Of a stretch of DNA of 7,992 nucleotides, positions 1 to 7,507 are shown in pieces; position 1 is the stretch's first letter, and each line of letters opens with the position of its first letter. Under the pieces are notes generated by a model that was given only the letters and a program-made list of their open reading frames with translations, did no database searches and was not told where the DNA came from. Location: NCBI GenBank assembly GCA_031270425.1, contig JAISXQ010000110.1:1-7992 (forward strand). The letters run 5' to 3'. The translations under genes and the position numbers were made by a program. Source of the stretch: Prevotellaceae bacterium. Lineage in GTDB: Bacteria > Bacteroidota > Bacteroidia > Bacteroidales > Paludibacteraceae.

Positions 1-236
1 ACCTGAAACCGGGCGATTATTACGTCCGCCTGTTTATCGACGAAAACGGAAACGGCGTATGGGATACCGGAGAGTTGGCTTCGAGGCGGCAACCTGAACA
101 GGTATATTACTATCCTAAAAAGCTGACGCTGATGGCGAACTGGGAATTTGAAGAAACCTGGGAACTGGGAACAAGCGAAGTTCTCAAACAAAAGCCCGAA
201 GCGCTGAAAAAGGACGCGGCGAAGGAAACGAAGTGA
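1..236 (+). CDS. C-terminal end of a probable Ig-like-domain (SbsA/Big_5-type) surface protein or lipoprotein, partial
   Basis: The open frame enters from the left edge (first full codon at base 3) and ends at TGA 234-236, so only the last 77 codons are visible. The peptide contains PGDYYVRLFIDENGNGVWD, followed by RRQPEQVYYYPKKLTLMANW and a charged Lys/Glu-rich tail. The segment DENGNGVWD resembles an aspartate/asparagine-rich calcium-binding-type loop. The order PGxYYxRLxxDxNGNGxWDxG, then QPExVxYYPKKL, then NW matches my memory of the C-termini of Bacteroidota proteins annotated as Ig-like domain-containing lipoproteins. The start, any signal peptide and the Ig domains lie outside the window, so export and anchoring are inferred. 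The gene converges on purL with one base between stop codons, and I see no terminator hairpin between them. Its function is unknown; the frame and stop are clear, while the family name is moderately sure. Confidence 0.72.
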   Translation, partial: LKPGDYYVRLFIDENGNGVWDTGELASRRQPEQVYYYPKKLTLMANWEFEETWELGTSEVLKQKPEALKKDAAKETK

Positions 237-237
237 T

Positions 238-3200
238 TTATGACAGTTCCACCCATTTGCGTGCATTAACAAATGCTTCCACCCAAGGCGTGATTTGGTC
301 GCTGTTTTTACGCTCTTGCGGATAATGCGCCCACTGCCAGGGGAAAATAGCCCGTTCAGGGTGGGGCATCATAGCCAGATGGCGACCGTCGGCGGAACAA
401 ATGCCGGCAACGTTATAGTCCGAACCGTTCGGATTTGCCGGATAGCCCTCATACGAGTACTTCGCGATAATATGATAATCCGTTTCTGCTTTCGGCAGGT
501 AGAATTTACCTTCGCCGTGCGCCACCCAAACACCCAGTTTACTGCCTGCCAAAGAGCCGAACATCACCGAATGGTTTTCGGGAATCGTAACTCCGATAAA
601 TTCCGATTCAAACTTGTGCGAATTGTTATGTAACATGCGCGAACGTACATCGTGTTCGGGATTTACCAAATTCAACTCAACCATTAATTGGCAGCCGTTA
701 CAGACGCCGAGGCTCAACGTATCCTTCTGTTTATAAAAATTATCGAGCGCCTGTTTGGCTTTTTCGTTATACAGGAAGCCGCCCGCCCATCCTTTGGCTG
801 AACCCAGCACGTCGGAGTTTGAAAAGCCCCCGCAGAAAACAATCATCTTTACGTTTTCCAATGTTTCGCGCCCGCTTGCCAAATCGGTCATGTGCACGTC
901 TTTCACATCGAAACCTGCCAGATACAGGGCATAAGCCATTTCGCGGTCGCCGTTCGTGCCTTTGTCGCGGATAATGGCGGCGACTGGTCGCGAGACGAGG
1001 CAGTCCTCGTCTCTATGTTGCGAAATGCCGAATTGCGAAAATTTTCCTTTAAATGATTCGTTACATGTAAATTCAAGCGGCTGTTTTTTATAATTTTTGA
1101 AACGGGCTTCGGCGCAAGTTTCCCTGCTTTGCTTGCGGTCGAGCTGGTAGGATGTATAATACCAGGCATCGCGCAGTTCGTTTATCGAGAAGGAATAAGC
1201 GTCTTTCTTCCGGCTGATTTCCAAGCGGCGTTCATCTATGGGAACAGCTATTTGGGCAAAGCCGACGCCATTTTCGCCGAGCAGTTTTTCTACGGCTTTT
1301 TTATCTTTCCCTTTTACCTGAATCAGTACGCCCGGATTTTCGGCAAAAAGAATATGTACCGGCGACGTTTCGGCTATCGCATCCAACTTCACGTTCAATC
1401 CGCCGTTTACGTTGGCAAAACACATTTCGAGTAAGGCCGTCAGCATACCGCCTTCCGAAATATCGTGTCCGGAAAGGATAAGATTCTTTTTTATCAGTTC
1501 CTGAATGCTTTCAAATGCCGATTTAAAATAATCTGCATCTTTTACCGCAGGCGCTTCGCCGCCGACTTTATTCAACGTTTGCGCCAATACCGAGCCGCCG
1601 AGTTTGTGGCTGTCGAACGAAAAATCAACGTAATAAACGGCAGTATCCTTATCGTTCACCAAAACCGGACTCACCGTTTTTTTTACATCCGACACTTCGG
1701 CTCCGGCGGAAATAATCACCGTTCCGGGCGAGAAAACTTTTTCGCCGCCGTATTTCTGCGTCATCGAAAGGCTGTCCTTTCCTGTCGGAATGTTAATTCC
1801 CAAGGAACATGCAAAATCGCTGCAAGCTTCCACCGCTTTATAAAGGCGGGCGTCTTCTCCGGGGTTCTTGCAGGGCCACATCCAGTTGGCGCTGAGCGAA
1901 ACGCTTTCCAATCCGTCGGCAAGCGGCGCCCATACAATATTGGTCAAGGCTTCGGCAATAGCCAAAACAGAGCCTGCTTCGGGGTCGATCAACGCCGCCA
2001 AAGGCGCATGTCCGATAGACGTGGCAATACCCGCTTTCCCGCGATAATCCAACGCGACAACGCCCAAGTTGTTCAGCGGCAACTGAATTTCGCCGGCGCA
2101 TTGCTGCATGGCGATTTTTCCGGTAATGGAACGGTCGACTTTATTCGTCAACCAGTCCTTACAAGCTACCGATTCCATTTGCAACACATTCAGAATATAT
2201 TCCTGCAACTTTTCTTCCGAAATCTCAGGCGCAGAAAAATTTTCTTCAACCGTGTTGTCTGTTATAATTGTGCGAGGCGGTTTGCCTATCAGGTAGGATA
2301 GTTGCAAATCAATAGGATTATGTCTGTTCTTAACAGCTAATTCCTTCAAACAGGTATGTAATGAAGGATAAGCAGTTTGTACTCCCGCATTATTCTCCCC
2401 TTTCAGAGGGTTGGGGGGCAAGAATGTTAATCGCATGTCGTCGGTCGTCTCGCCCACAACATATATCGGTGCGCGTTCGCGTTCGGCAATCCGCTGTATC
2501 TGTTCGAGATCTTTTTCTTTTATCAACAAACCCATACGCTCCTGACTTTCGTTGCCGATAATTTCTTTGGCGCTCAACGTTGGGTCGCCGACAGGGAGTT
2601 TCGAAATGTCGATTATGCCTCCGGTCGATTCGACCAGTTCCGACAGGCAATTCAAATGCCCGCCCGCTCCGTGGTCGTGTATGGAGACAATCGGGTTGTC
2701 GTCCGACTCGGCTAATGTGCGGATAACGTTCGACACGCGCTTTTGCATTTCGGGATTGGCACGCTGTACGGCGTTTAGTTCGATAACATTATCGTAAACA
2801 CCCGTATCGACCGACGAAACTGCGCCGCCGCCCATGCCGATGCGGTAATTGTCGCCGCCCATTACAACGACTTTTTCGCCCGGTTCGGGCTTGCCTTTCA
2901 AGGCGTCGCGCCGCGAACCGAAACCAACGCCGCCGGCAAGCATGATAACTTTATCGTATCCGTATTTTTTACTGTTTTCCTCATGTTCAAAAGTAAGCAG
3001 CGAACCGCAGATAAGCGGCTGACCGAATTTATTCCCGAAATCGGACGCTCCGTTGGAAGCTTTTATAAGTATTTGTTCCGGCGTTTGGTAGAGCCATTTG
3101 CGGGCTTTACTGTTTTGTTCCCAAGTGCGAAGGCTCGACCTCTCCTCCAACCCATCCCCGCGACTTGTCCCGCTAAGGCGGGAAGGGAGGGGAGAAAGAC

Positions 3201-4095
3201 GCGGATAACTTGTCATATATACCGCCGTTCCGGCAATCGGCAGGCTCGCTTTTCCACCGCCGAGGCGGTCGCGGATTTCGCCGCCTGTGCCGGTTGCTGC
3301 GCCGTTGAAAGGTTCTACGGTTGTTGGAAAATTATGCGTCTCGGCTTTTAGCGAAATAACCGATTCAATTTCTTTTGTTTCAAAAAAATCCGCTTTATCG
3401 CCCGAAGCGGGAGCAAATTGTTCTATTTTTGGACCGGCATTAAAGGCTACGTTGTCTTTATAAGCCGAAACTAATTTGTTCGGGTTTTCTTCCGACGTTT
3501 TTTTTATCCATTTAAACAGCGACAATTCTTTTTCTTCGCCGTCGATAACGAACTGTCCGTTGAATATTTTGTGCCGGCAGTGCTCCGAGTTTACCTGCGA
3601 AAAGCCGAAAACCTCGCTGTCGGTCAGTTTACGCCCGATTTTTTCACTTACGCCGTTCAGATATTCAACTTCATCAACATTCAAAGCCAAGCCTTCCTTT
3701 TCGTTGTAGGCGGCAATATTTTCGATATAAATTACCGGTTCGGGCTGTTTGTCTATGGTAAATAAATCCTGTCCGAGACCGGTATATATGCGTTGCAGCA
3801 TGGGGTCGTAGTTCAACGCGCCTTTTTCGGACGGCAATACGGAAAGCGGCTCGAAAGTTTCTATGCGAAGAATACCGCCGATTCTCATGTTTTGAGTAAT
3901 TTCAACGGCATTCGTACTCCACGGAGTAATCATTTCGCGTCGCGGTCCGACGTAGTTTCCATCTACTGTTTTCTGCGAAAGCGGCGCCGCCTCGCTAAAA
4001 AGCCATGTTAATTTTTGGATGTCGGCGTCCGGAAGCGGACTGTTCGACTGTACGGCATAAATCTGTTGTGAAGAGCTTCGAAAAAATTGAATCAT
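238..4095 (-). CDS. purL: Phosphoribosylformylglycinamidine synthase, single-chain (FGAM synthase)
   Basis: Cytosolic enzyme of the fourth step of de novo purine synthesis: FGAR + ATP + glutamine gives FGAM + ADP + Pi + glutamate. The 1,285-residue chain has the large single-chain architecture. An N-terminal PurS-like domain covers about residues 1-145. A linker carries NSEHCRHK (169-176). The first AIRS-like synthetase half has AETHNFPTTVEPFNGAATG (251-269) and, further on, DHGAGGHLNCLSE. The second half has PTGKDSLSM and SGHDISEGGM. The C-terminal class I glutaminase has GVCNGCQ with nucleophile Cys1132, and PHPER with His1245 and Glu1247. I chose the ATG at 4093-4095 because MIQFFRS is the usual Bacteroidota N-terminus. 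The in-frame TTG at 4147-4149 lies inside the promoter -7 box. There is no Shine-Dalgarno sequence, only AT-rich leader. Bacteroides homologues are about 1,235 residues as I recall; the excess is mainly two internal insertions (about residues 301-321 and 559-593), each containing a palindrome. Catalytic residues are intact, so it is probably functional. Confidence 0.97.
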   Translation of the reverse strand: MIQFFRSSSQQIYAVQSNSPLPDADIQKLTWLFSEAAPLSQKTVDGNYVGPRREMITPWSTNAVEITQNMRIGGILRIETFEPLSVLPSEKGALNYDPMLQRIYTGLGQDLFTIDKQPEPVIYIENIAAYNEKEGLALNVDEVEYLNGVSEKIGRKLTDSEVFGFSQVNSEHCRHKIFNGQFVIDGEEKELSLFKWIKKTSEENPNKLVSAYKDNVAFNAGPKIEQFAPASGDKADFFETKEIESVISLKAETHNFPTTVEPFNGAATGTGGEIRDRLGGGKASLPIAGTAVYMTSYPRLSPLPSRLSGTSRGDGLEERSSLRTWEQNSKARKWLYQTPEQILIKASNGASDFGNKFGQPLICGSLLTFEHEENSKKYGYDKVIMLAGGVGFGSRRDALKGKPEPGEKVVVMGGDNYRIGMGGGAVSSVDTGVYDNVIELNAVQRANPEMQKRVSNVIRTLAESDDNPIVSIHDHGAGGHLNCLSELVESTGGIIDISKLPVGDPTLSAKEIIGNESQERMGLLIKEKDLEQIQRIAERERAPIYVVGETTDDMRLTFLPPNPLKGENNAGVQTAYPSLHTCLKELAVKNRHNPIDLQLSYLIGKPPRTIITDNTVEENFSAPEISEEKLQEYILNVLQMESVACKDWLTNKVDRSITGKIAMQQCAGEIQLPLNNLGVVALDYRGKAGIATSIGHAPLAALIDPEAGSVLAIAEALTNIVWAPLADGLESVSLSANWMWPCKNPGEDARLYKAVEACSDFACSLGINIPTGKDSLSMTQKYGGEKVFSPGTVIISAGAEVSDVKKTVSPVLVNDKDTAVYYVDFSFDSHKLGGSVLAQTLNKVGGEAPAVKDADYFKSAFESIQELIKKNLILSGHDISEGGMLTALLEMCFANVNGGLNVKLDAIAETSPVHILFAENPGVLIQVKGKDKKAVEKLLGENGVGFAQIAVPIDERRLEISRKKDAYSFSINELRDAWYYTSYQLDRKQSRETCAEARFKNYKKQPLEFTCNESFKGKFSQFGISQHRDEDCLVSRPVAAIIRDKGTNGDREMAYALYLAGFDVKDVHMTDLASGRETLENVKMIVFCGGFSNSDVLGSAKGWAGGFLYNEKAKQALDNFYKQKDTLSLGVCNGCQLMVELNLVNPEHDVRSRMLHNNSHKFESEFIGVTIPENHSVMFGSLAGSKLGVWVAHGEGKFYLPKAETDYHIIAKYSYEGYPANPNGSDYNVAGICSADGRHLAMMPHPERAIFPWQWAHYPQERKNSDQITPWVEAFVNARKWVELS
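992..1013. repeat. Perfect 9-bp inverted repeat inside purL (element C)
   Basis: GAGACGAGG (992-1000) and CCTCGTCTC (1005-1013) are exact reverse complements around the 4-base loop CAGT. In the purL frame the element encodes about residues 1028-1035 (RDEDCLVS). This is the variable linker between the second synthetase domain and the glutaminase domain, just before PVAAIIRDKG. The stem belongs to the general style of short GAGACG-type dispersed palindromes seen in many bacterial genomes; that is recollection, not a search. Its small net effect on protein length (about three residues by remembered comparison) means it may have replaced linker sequence as well as been inserted. The inverted repeat is certain; its status as a mobile or dispersed repeat is inferred. 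Confidence 0.7.
2393..2424. repeat. GC-rich palindromic element inside purL (element B)
   Basis: TTCTCCCC (2393-2400) is mirrored by GGGG (2415-2418) and AGAA (2421-2424), with an inner CCCT/AGGG pairing (2398-2401 with 2407-2410) around TTCAG. On the minus strand it reads in frame as LPPNPLKGENN, beginning at about residue 559. It lies in a segment of roughly 35 residues (559-593) between MRLTF and PIDLQ, where I recall fewer than ten residues in Bacteroides PurL. A second hairpin, TCCTTCA (2342-2348) with TGAAGGA (2362-2368), lies in the same segment, so the inserted unit may extend from about 2316 to 2421. The ends TTCTCCCCT (2393-2401) and GGGTTGG (2408-2414) recur in element A in the opposite orientation. 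Confidence 0.72.
3141..3196. repeat. GC-rich nested palindromic element inside purL (element A)
   Basis: An inner perfect stem, TCCCGC (3168-3173) with GCGGGA (3178-3183), has loop TAAG. It is flanked by outer arms TCTCC (3141-3145) and GGAGA (3191-3195), giving a roughly 56-base nested palindrome. Read on the minus strand in the purL frame it encodes about residues 301-319, beginning SPLPSRLSGTSRGDG. These are placed between MTSYPRL and RTWEQ, where I recall Bacteroides PurL having almost no intervening sequence. On the minus strand its ends are TTCTCCCCT (plus-strand positions 3188-3196) and GGGTTGG (3147-3153), the same end sequences as element B. It contains no stop codon in the purL frame. 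That it is an inserted repeat rather than native coding sequence is inferred from the palindrome, the shared ends and the remembered family alignment. Confidence 0.75.
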
Positions 4096-4146
4096 TTTTT
4101 TATTGATTTTCAGAAGTATTGTAGACGGAAATTTACTTTCCCGCCG

Positions 4147-4154
4147 CAAAGATA
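4147..4154 (-). promoter_or_regulatory. Putative Bacteroidota-type -7 box for purL
   Basis: The minus strand reads TATCTTTG, an exact match to the Bacteroidota primary-sigma -7 consensus TAnnTTTG. It lies 51 bases upstream of the chosen purL ATG, which implies a leader of roughly 45 bases. I see no good TTG-type -33 element at the usual 19-21 base spacing, so the call rests on the -7 box and position. It also argues against the TTG start at 4147-4149. Confidence 0.55.
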
Positions 4155-4372
4155 GTAATTTCGGTCGGGTTGAAAAAGAGGGGCAAAAAGAGAGTTATCA
4201 ACAAAGAAGGCAAGCCTCTGCTATTGTGCGAATCCTTTCGCGCGGGTTTGTAACCATACAATTACATAATAAAAAAGACAGCTTTTTATGTGTTTAGATG
4301 TTGTTCCCACAAAAACACAACGTTCGCAACGGAATACTTCGTATTCTTTGTGCCTTTGCGGGATGTCTTATA

Positions 4373-4414
4373 TTCTTTGTTCTTTGCTCTTTGTTCTTCG
4401 GTCTTGACTCTTCA
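4373..4414. repeat. Degenerate 7-base tandem repeat (YTCTTTG)
   Basis: Six consecutive heptamers can be read: TTCTTTG, TTCTTTG, CTCTTTG, TTCTTCG, GTCTTGA and CTCTTCA. The first three match YTCTTTG exactly and the last three decay. A further TTCTTTG occurs at 4344-4350. The array ends 24 bases upstream of the valS -7 box. Similar CTTTG-rich low-complexity stretches occur between genes in other Bacteroidota, from memory. No function can be assigned; it may be a slippage-derived microsatellite. Confidence 0.65.
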
Positions 4415-4438
4415 TTAAAAACTTTCAAAAATTTTGTG

Positions 4439-4446
4439 TAAGTTTG
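4439..4446 (+). promoter_or_regulatory. Putative -7 box for valS
   Basis: TAAGTTTG matches TAnnTTTG exactly and lies 37 bases before the valS ATG, so the expected leader is about 30 bases. The -33 position is weak: the best nearby sequence is an A/T-rich run with no TTG at 19-21 bases. The leader has no Shine-Dalgarno sequence and is A-rich just before the start codon, as usual in this phylum. Confidence 0.6.
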
Positions 4447-4483
4447 CACCTCACAAAAAACGATATAAAAACTTTCACTTTTT

Positions 4484-7105
4484 ATGGAACTTGCAAGCAA
4501 ATACAATCCTGCTGAAATTGAGTCGGAATGGTATGAATATTGGTTGAGAAACGGATTTTTCCGTTCCGTGCCCGACGACAATCGCGAACCTTATACTATT
4601 GTTATTCCGCCGCCTAACGTAACCGGAGTGCTGCACATGGGGCACATGTTGAACAATACGATTCAGGATGTATTGGTGCGTCGCGCCCGTATGCAGGGGA
4701 AAAATGCCTGCTGGGTTCCGGGAACCGACCACGCTTCCATTGCCACCGAAGCGAAAGTTGTCGCTAAGTTAGCTTCCGAAGGCATTAAGAAATCCGATTT
4801 GACGCGCGAAGAATTTTTGAAACACGCTTGGGATTGGACGCATAAACACGGCGGAATCATCCTCGAACAGCTGAAAAAACTCGGCGCAAGTTGCGATTGG
4901 GATAGAACGGCTTTCACAATGGACGAGAAACGTTCGGAAAGCGTGCTGAAAGTTTTTTGCGATTTGTACGAAAAAGGGAAGATTTACCGCGGCGTGCGTA
5001 TGGTCAACTGGGATCCAAAGGCGCAAACCGCTTTGTCGGACGAGGAAGTTATTCATAAAGAAGTAAATGGAAAATTGTACTATTTAAAGTACAAAATAGT
5101 CGGAGAAAACGGTTATGCGGCAGTTGCCACCACCCGCCCCGAAACAATATTTGGAGATATTGCGGTCTGTATCAACCCGAATAATCCGAAAACCGCTACT
5201 CTCAAAGGCAAAAAACTGATTGTTCCGGTATGCAATCGCGAAGTTCCGGTTATTGAAGACGAATATGTAGATGTGGAATTCGGAACGGGTTGTTTGAAAG
5301 TTACCCCTGCCCACGATGTGAACGACTACATGCTGGGCGAAAAGTACAATTTGGAAGTTATCGATATATTTAACGATAACGGAACGCTGAATAAACATGG
5401 CTTGCAATACGAAGGCATGGATCGTTTTGATGTGCGGAAACAAATCGAAAAAGATTTGGAAGCCGCGGGATTGCTCGAAAAAGTGGAAGCATACACGAAC
5501 AAAGTCGGTTTTTCCGAGCGCACAGACGTGCCTATCGAGCCAAAACTTTCCATGCAGTGGTTTTTGAAAATGAAGGAAATATCCGAACCTGCCCTAAAAG
5601 CGGTGATGGAAGACGATATACAACTCTATCCGCCAAAGTTCAAGAATACCTACCGTTATTGGATGGAAAACGTGAAAGACTGGTGTATTTCGCGACAATT
5701 GTGGTGGGGACACCGTATTCCGGCTTACTTCCTGCCCAAAGGCGGTTTTGTGGTAGCATTAACCAAAGAAGAAGCCTGCGAAAAAGCACGGAAAACGGTC
5801 GATTACTCTTTCTCCATTGACGAACTGTGTCAGGACGAAGATTGCCTCGACACTTGGTTTTCGTCGTGGTTGTGGCCTGTTTCTGTTTTTGATGGCATAA
5901 ATCAGCCTGATAATGAGGAGATTAATTATTATTATCCTACCAACGATTTGGTTACGGGACCCGATATAATTTTCTTTTGGGTGGCGAGAATGATAATGGC
6001 GGGCGAGGAATACCGCCACAAAGAACCTTTTAAAAACGTCTATTTCACAGGTATTGTAAGAGATAAACTGGGCAGAAAAATGTCGAAACAACTCGGCAAT
6101 TCGCCCGACCCGATTGAGCTGATGAACCGCTACGGCGCAGACGGCGTGCGAATGGGAATGTTACTTTCCGCACCCGCCGGCAACGACGTCCATTTCGACG
6201 AAGCGTTGTGCGAACAGGGACGGAATTTCTGCAATAAAATTTGGAATGCCTTGCGGCTTGTAAAAGGTTGGGAAGTTGGAAACGATGATGTAATTCCTGA
6301 AAATGAAGTTGCAATTGAATGGTTTAACGCTATGTTGCAAAAAACAATTCGTGAAGTTGATGATTTATTTGATAAATACCGTCTTTCCGAGGCATTAATG
6401 CTAATTTATAAACTTTTTTGGGACGAATTTTCGGCTTGGTATTTGGAAATTATTAAACCCGAATTTGGCAAACCGATCGACAGTCATACTTATAATATGA
6501 CAATAGAATTTTTTGAAACGTTGTTAAAACTGTTGCACCCGTTTATGCCGTTTATTACGGAAGAACTTTATCACGCATTGAACGACTATGATAGCAATGG
6601 AGATGAAACCATTATGAATCAATCAATAACAAAGCTTGATTATAGTATTGAATTTATAGAAGGTTTTGAAACGGCAAAAGAAATTATTACAAATATCCGT
6701 AATATTCGCGCCTCAAAAAATATTTCGCCGAAAGAAAAATTAACCTTGCAAATCAAAGGCGGACACAATATTGAGTACGATTTAGTGATTAATAAATTGG
6801 CAAATGTCGCTATTGAATTTGTAAAAGAAAAATCGGCAGGCGTGGTTTCCTTTATGGTTGGCACTTGCGAATATGCCGTACCTGTTGGAAATCTGATAAA
6901 TGCAGATGAGGAAATTAAGAAAATGCAATCCGAAATCGCGTATCTCGAAGGTTTCTTAACATCGGTGAATGCCAAACTTTCGAACGAAAAATTCGTTGCC
7001 AATGCCAAACCCGAAGTAGTGGAAGCCGAACGCAAGAAAAAAGCCGACGCCGAAAGTAAAATCGCTGCGTTGCAAGAAGGTATCGCAACGTTGAAGAAGA
7101 AGTAA
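4484..7105 (+). CDS. valS: Valyl-tRNA synthetase (valine--tRNA ligase)
   Basis: Class I aminoacyl-tRNA synthetase that charges tRNA-Val with valine in the cytoplasm and hydrolyses mischarged threonine. The 873 residues are close to the usual length. The Rossmann catalytic core carries [13 protein letters not shown], with the HIGH-type signature HMGH at residues 51-54, and the second signature KMSKQ at 532-536; Gln in place of the final Ser is a mild variant. The inserted CP1 editing domain has TTRPET (216-221) and TPAHD (274-278), whose Asp278 is the conserved editing aspartate. [15 protein letters not shown] (400-414) and the anticodon-binding helical domain (about 610-740) follow. The last 68 residues form the family's C-terminal coiled-coil arm, with [18 protein letters not shown]. 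The ATG at 4484 gives [13 protein letters not shown], the expected N-terminus. It is transcribed divergently from purL and ends 141 bases before rpmB, with no clear terminator between. The part encoding the anticodon-binding domain is noticeably more AT-rich than the rest. Confidence 0.98.
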   Translation: MELASKYNPAEIESEWYEYWLRNGFFRSVPDDNREPYTIVIPPPNVTGVLHMGHMLNNTIQDVLVRRARMQGKNACWVPGTDHASIATEAKVVAKLASEGIKKSDLTREEFLKHAWDWTHKHGGIILEQLKKLGASCDWDRTAFTMDEKRSESVLKVFCDLYEKGKIYRGVRMVNWDPKAQTALSDEEVIHKEVNGKLYYLKYKIVGENGYAAVATTRPETIFGDIAVCINPNNPKTATLKGKKLIVPVCNREVPVIEDEYVDVEFGTGCLKVTPAHDVNDYMLGEKYNLEVIDIFNDNGTLNKHGLQYEGMDRFDVRKQIEKDLEAAGLLEKVEAYTNKVGFSERTDVPIEPKLSMQWFLKMKEISEPALKAVMEDDIQLYPPKFKNTYRYWMENVKDWCISRQLWWGHRIPAYFLPKGGFVVALTKEEACEKARKTVDYSFSIDELCQDEDCLDTWFSSWLWPVSVFDGINQPDNEEINYYYPTNDLVTGPDIIFFWVARMIMAGEEYRHKEPFKNVYFTGIVRDKLGRKMSKQLGNSPDPIELMNRYGADGVRMGMLLSAPAGNDVHFDEALCEQGRNFCNKIWNALRLVKGWEVGNDDVIPENEVAIEWFNAMLQKTIREVDDLFDKYRLSEALMLIYKLFWDEFSAWYLEIIKPEFGKPIDSHTYNMTIEFFETLLKLLHPFMPFITEELYHALNDYDSNGDETIMNQSITKLDYSIEFIEGFETAKEIITNIRNIRASKNISPKEKLTLQIKGGHNIEYDLVINKLANVAIEFVKEKSAGVVSFMVGTCEYAVPVGNLINADEEIKKMQSEIAYLEGFLTSVNAKLSNEKFVANAKPEVVEAERKKKADAESKIAALQEGIATLKKK

Positions 7106-7168
7106 GAAAGTTCAATGTTTTGATAATCAGAATATTTTTCAATAAAACTAAAATAATTACGGCAAAAC

Positions 7169-7199
7169 TTGCACGAACAAAAATAAAAGTATAATTTTG
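7169..7199 (+). promoter_or_regulatory. Promoter for the rpmB-rpmG-DUF4295 operon
   Basis: TTG at 7169-7171 and TAATTTTG at 7192-7199 are separated by 20 bases. This fits the Bacteroidota primary-sigma pattern of a TTG-type -33 box and a TAnnTTTG -7 box. The -7 box ends 47 bases before the rpmB ATG. It gives the ribosomal genes their own start of transcription independent of valS. Confidence 0.75.
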
Positions 7200-7246
7200 C
7201 ACACTGTTTTTTGAGAAAAAAATAACAACGATAAAAAGATATAGAA

Positions 7247-7486
7247 ATGTCAAAGATTTGTCAAATTACCGGTAAAAAAGCGATGGTAGGAAACAATGTT
7301 TCGCACTCAAAGCGCCGTACAAAGAGAACTTTCGATGTAAACCTGTTTACGAAAAAGTTTTACTGGGTTGAGCAAGACATGTGGATCAGCTTAAAAATTT
7401 CTGCCGCCGGGTTACGCACAATCAATAAAATAGGCTTGGATGCTGCCATTAAAAAAGCAGCCGAAAAAGGCTGTCTATACGCATAA
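7247..7486 (+). CDS. rpmB: Large-subunit ribosomal protein bL28
   Basis: A 79-residue basic protein beginning [20 protein letters not shown] and continuing [20 protein letters not shown]. This is the characteristic bL28 N-terminal fold, which binds 23S rRNA near the tRNA exit region of the 50S subunit. Only one cysteine is present near the N-terminus and one near the end, so no four-cysteine zinc site is formed. The C-terminus, ending [11 protein letters not shown], is some seven residues shorter than the Bacteroides form I remember, but within the family range. The ATG at 7247 is preceded by an A-rich leader without a Shine-Dalgarno sequence. It is the first gene of an operon with rpmG, 21 bases downstream. 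Confidence 0.97.
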   Translation: MSKICQITGKKAMVGNNVSHSKRRTKRTFDVNLFTKKFYWVEQDMWISLKISAAGLRTINKIGLDAAIKKAAEKGCLYA

Positions 7487-7491
7487 AAATT

Positions 7492-7498
7492 AAGGAGG
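7492..7498 (+). promoter_or_regulatory. Strong Shine-Dalgarno sequence before rpmG
   Basis: AAGGAGG lies 9 bases before the rpmG ATG at 7508 and is complementary to the canonical 16S rRNA 3' end. No other start in the window has a comparable site: purL, valS and rpmB have only AT-rich leaders, and the DUF4295 gene has a weak CGAGGA. This is notable because Bacteroidota ribosomes generally do not rely on the Shine-Dalgarno interaction. Confidence 0.8.
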
Positions 7499-7507
7499 AA
7501 AGCAAAA

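Larger units (their letters stand above)
4096..4483. other. Divergent intergenic region between purL and valS
   Basis: These 388 bases contain no convincing gene on either strand. The purL leader and its -7 box lie next to 4096-4154, and the valS promoter and short leader lie at about 4439-4483. Between them are an AT-only weak hairpin near 4270-4285 (AAAAAG ACAG CTTTTT), a perfect 6-bp hairpin GAATAC-TTC-GTATTC (4332-4346), and a pyrimidine-rich heptamer repeat (4373-4414). No tRNA, riboswitch or small-RNA structure stands out. No PurR-like operator or T-box was recognisable; T-boxes are in any case a Gram-positive feature. Confidence 0.8.

Noticed and set aside
1465..2301. A 278-codon open frame on the plus strand, opposite purL
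   Set aside because: It lies wholly antisense to well-conserved purL coding sequence, gives an Arg/Phe-rich product with no recognisable domain, and has no promoter or ribosome site. Long antisense frames are common opposite GC-rich codons.
4096..4149. An 18-residue N-terminal extension of PurL starting at TTG 4147-4149
   Set aside because: The codon lies inside the TATCTTTG promoter box, and the conserved N-terminus MIQFFRS starts at 4095.
4268..4286. A terminator-like hairpin with A/T arms in the purL-valS intergenic region
   Set aside because: The stem has a single G-C pair, no gene ends nearby on either strand, and both flanking genes point away, so there is nothing to terminate.
4294..4581. 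A minus-strand open frame of 95 codons spanning the intergenic region and the start of valS
   Set aside because: Its product is dominated by the translated heptamer repeat (Lys/Glu/Gln/Arg/Thr/Asn-rich), it overlaps the valS start antisense, and it shows no family features.
7066..7090. A possible terminator hairpin at the end of valS (CGTTGC with GCAACG)
   Set aside because: The 6-bp stem lies within the coding sequence, before the stop, and has no following T-run. The codons are explained by the conserved coiled-coil arm.
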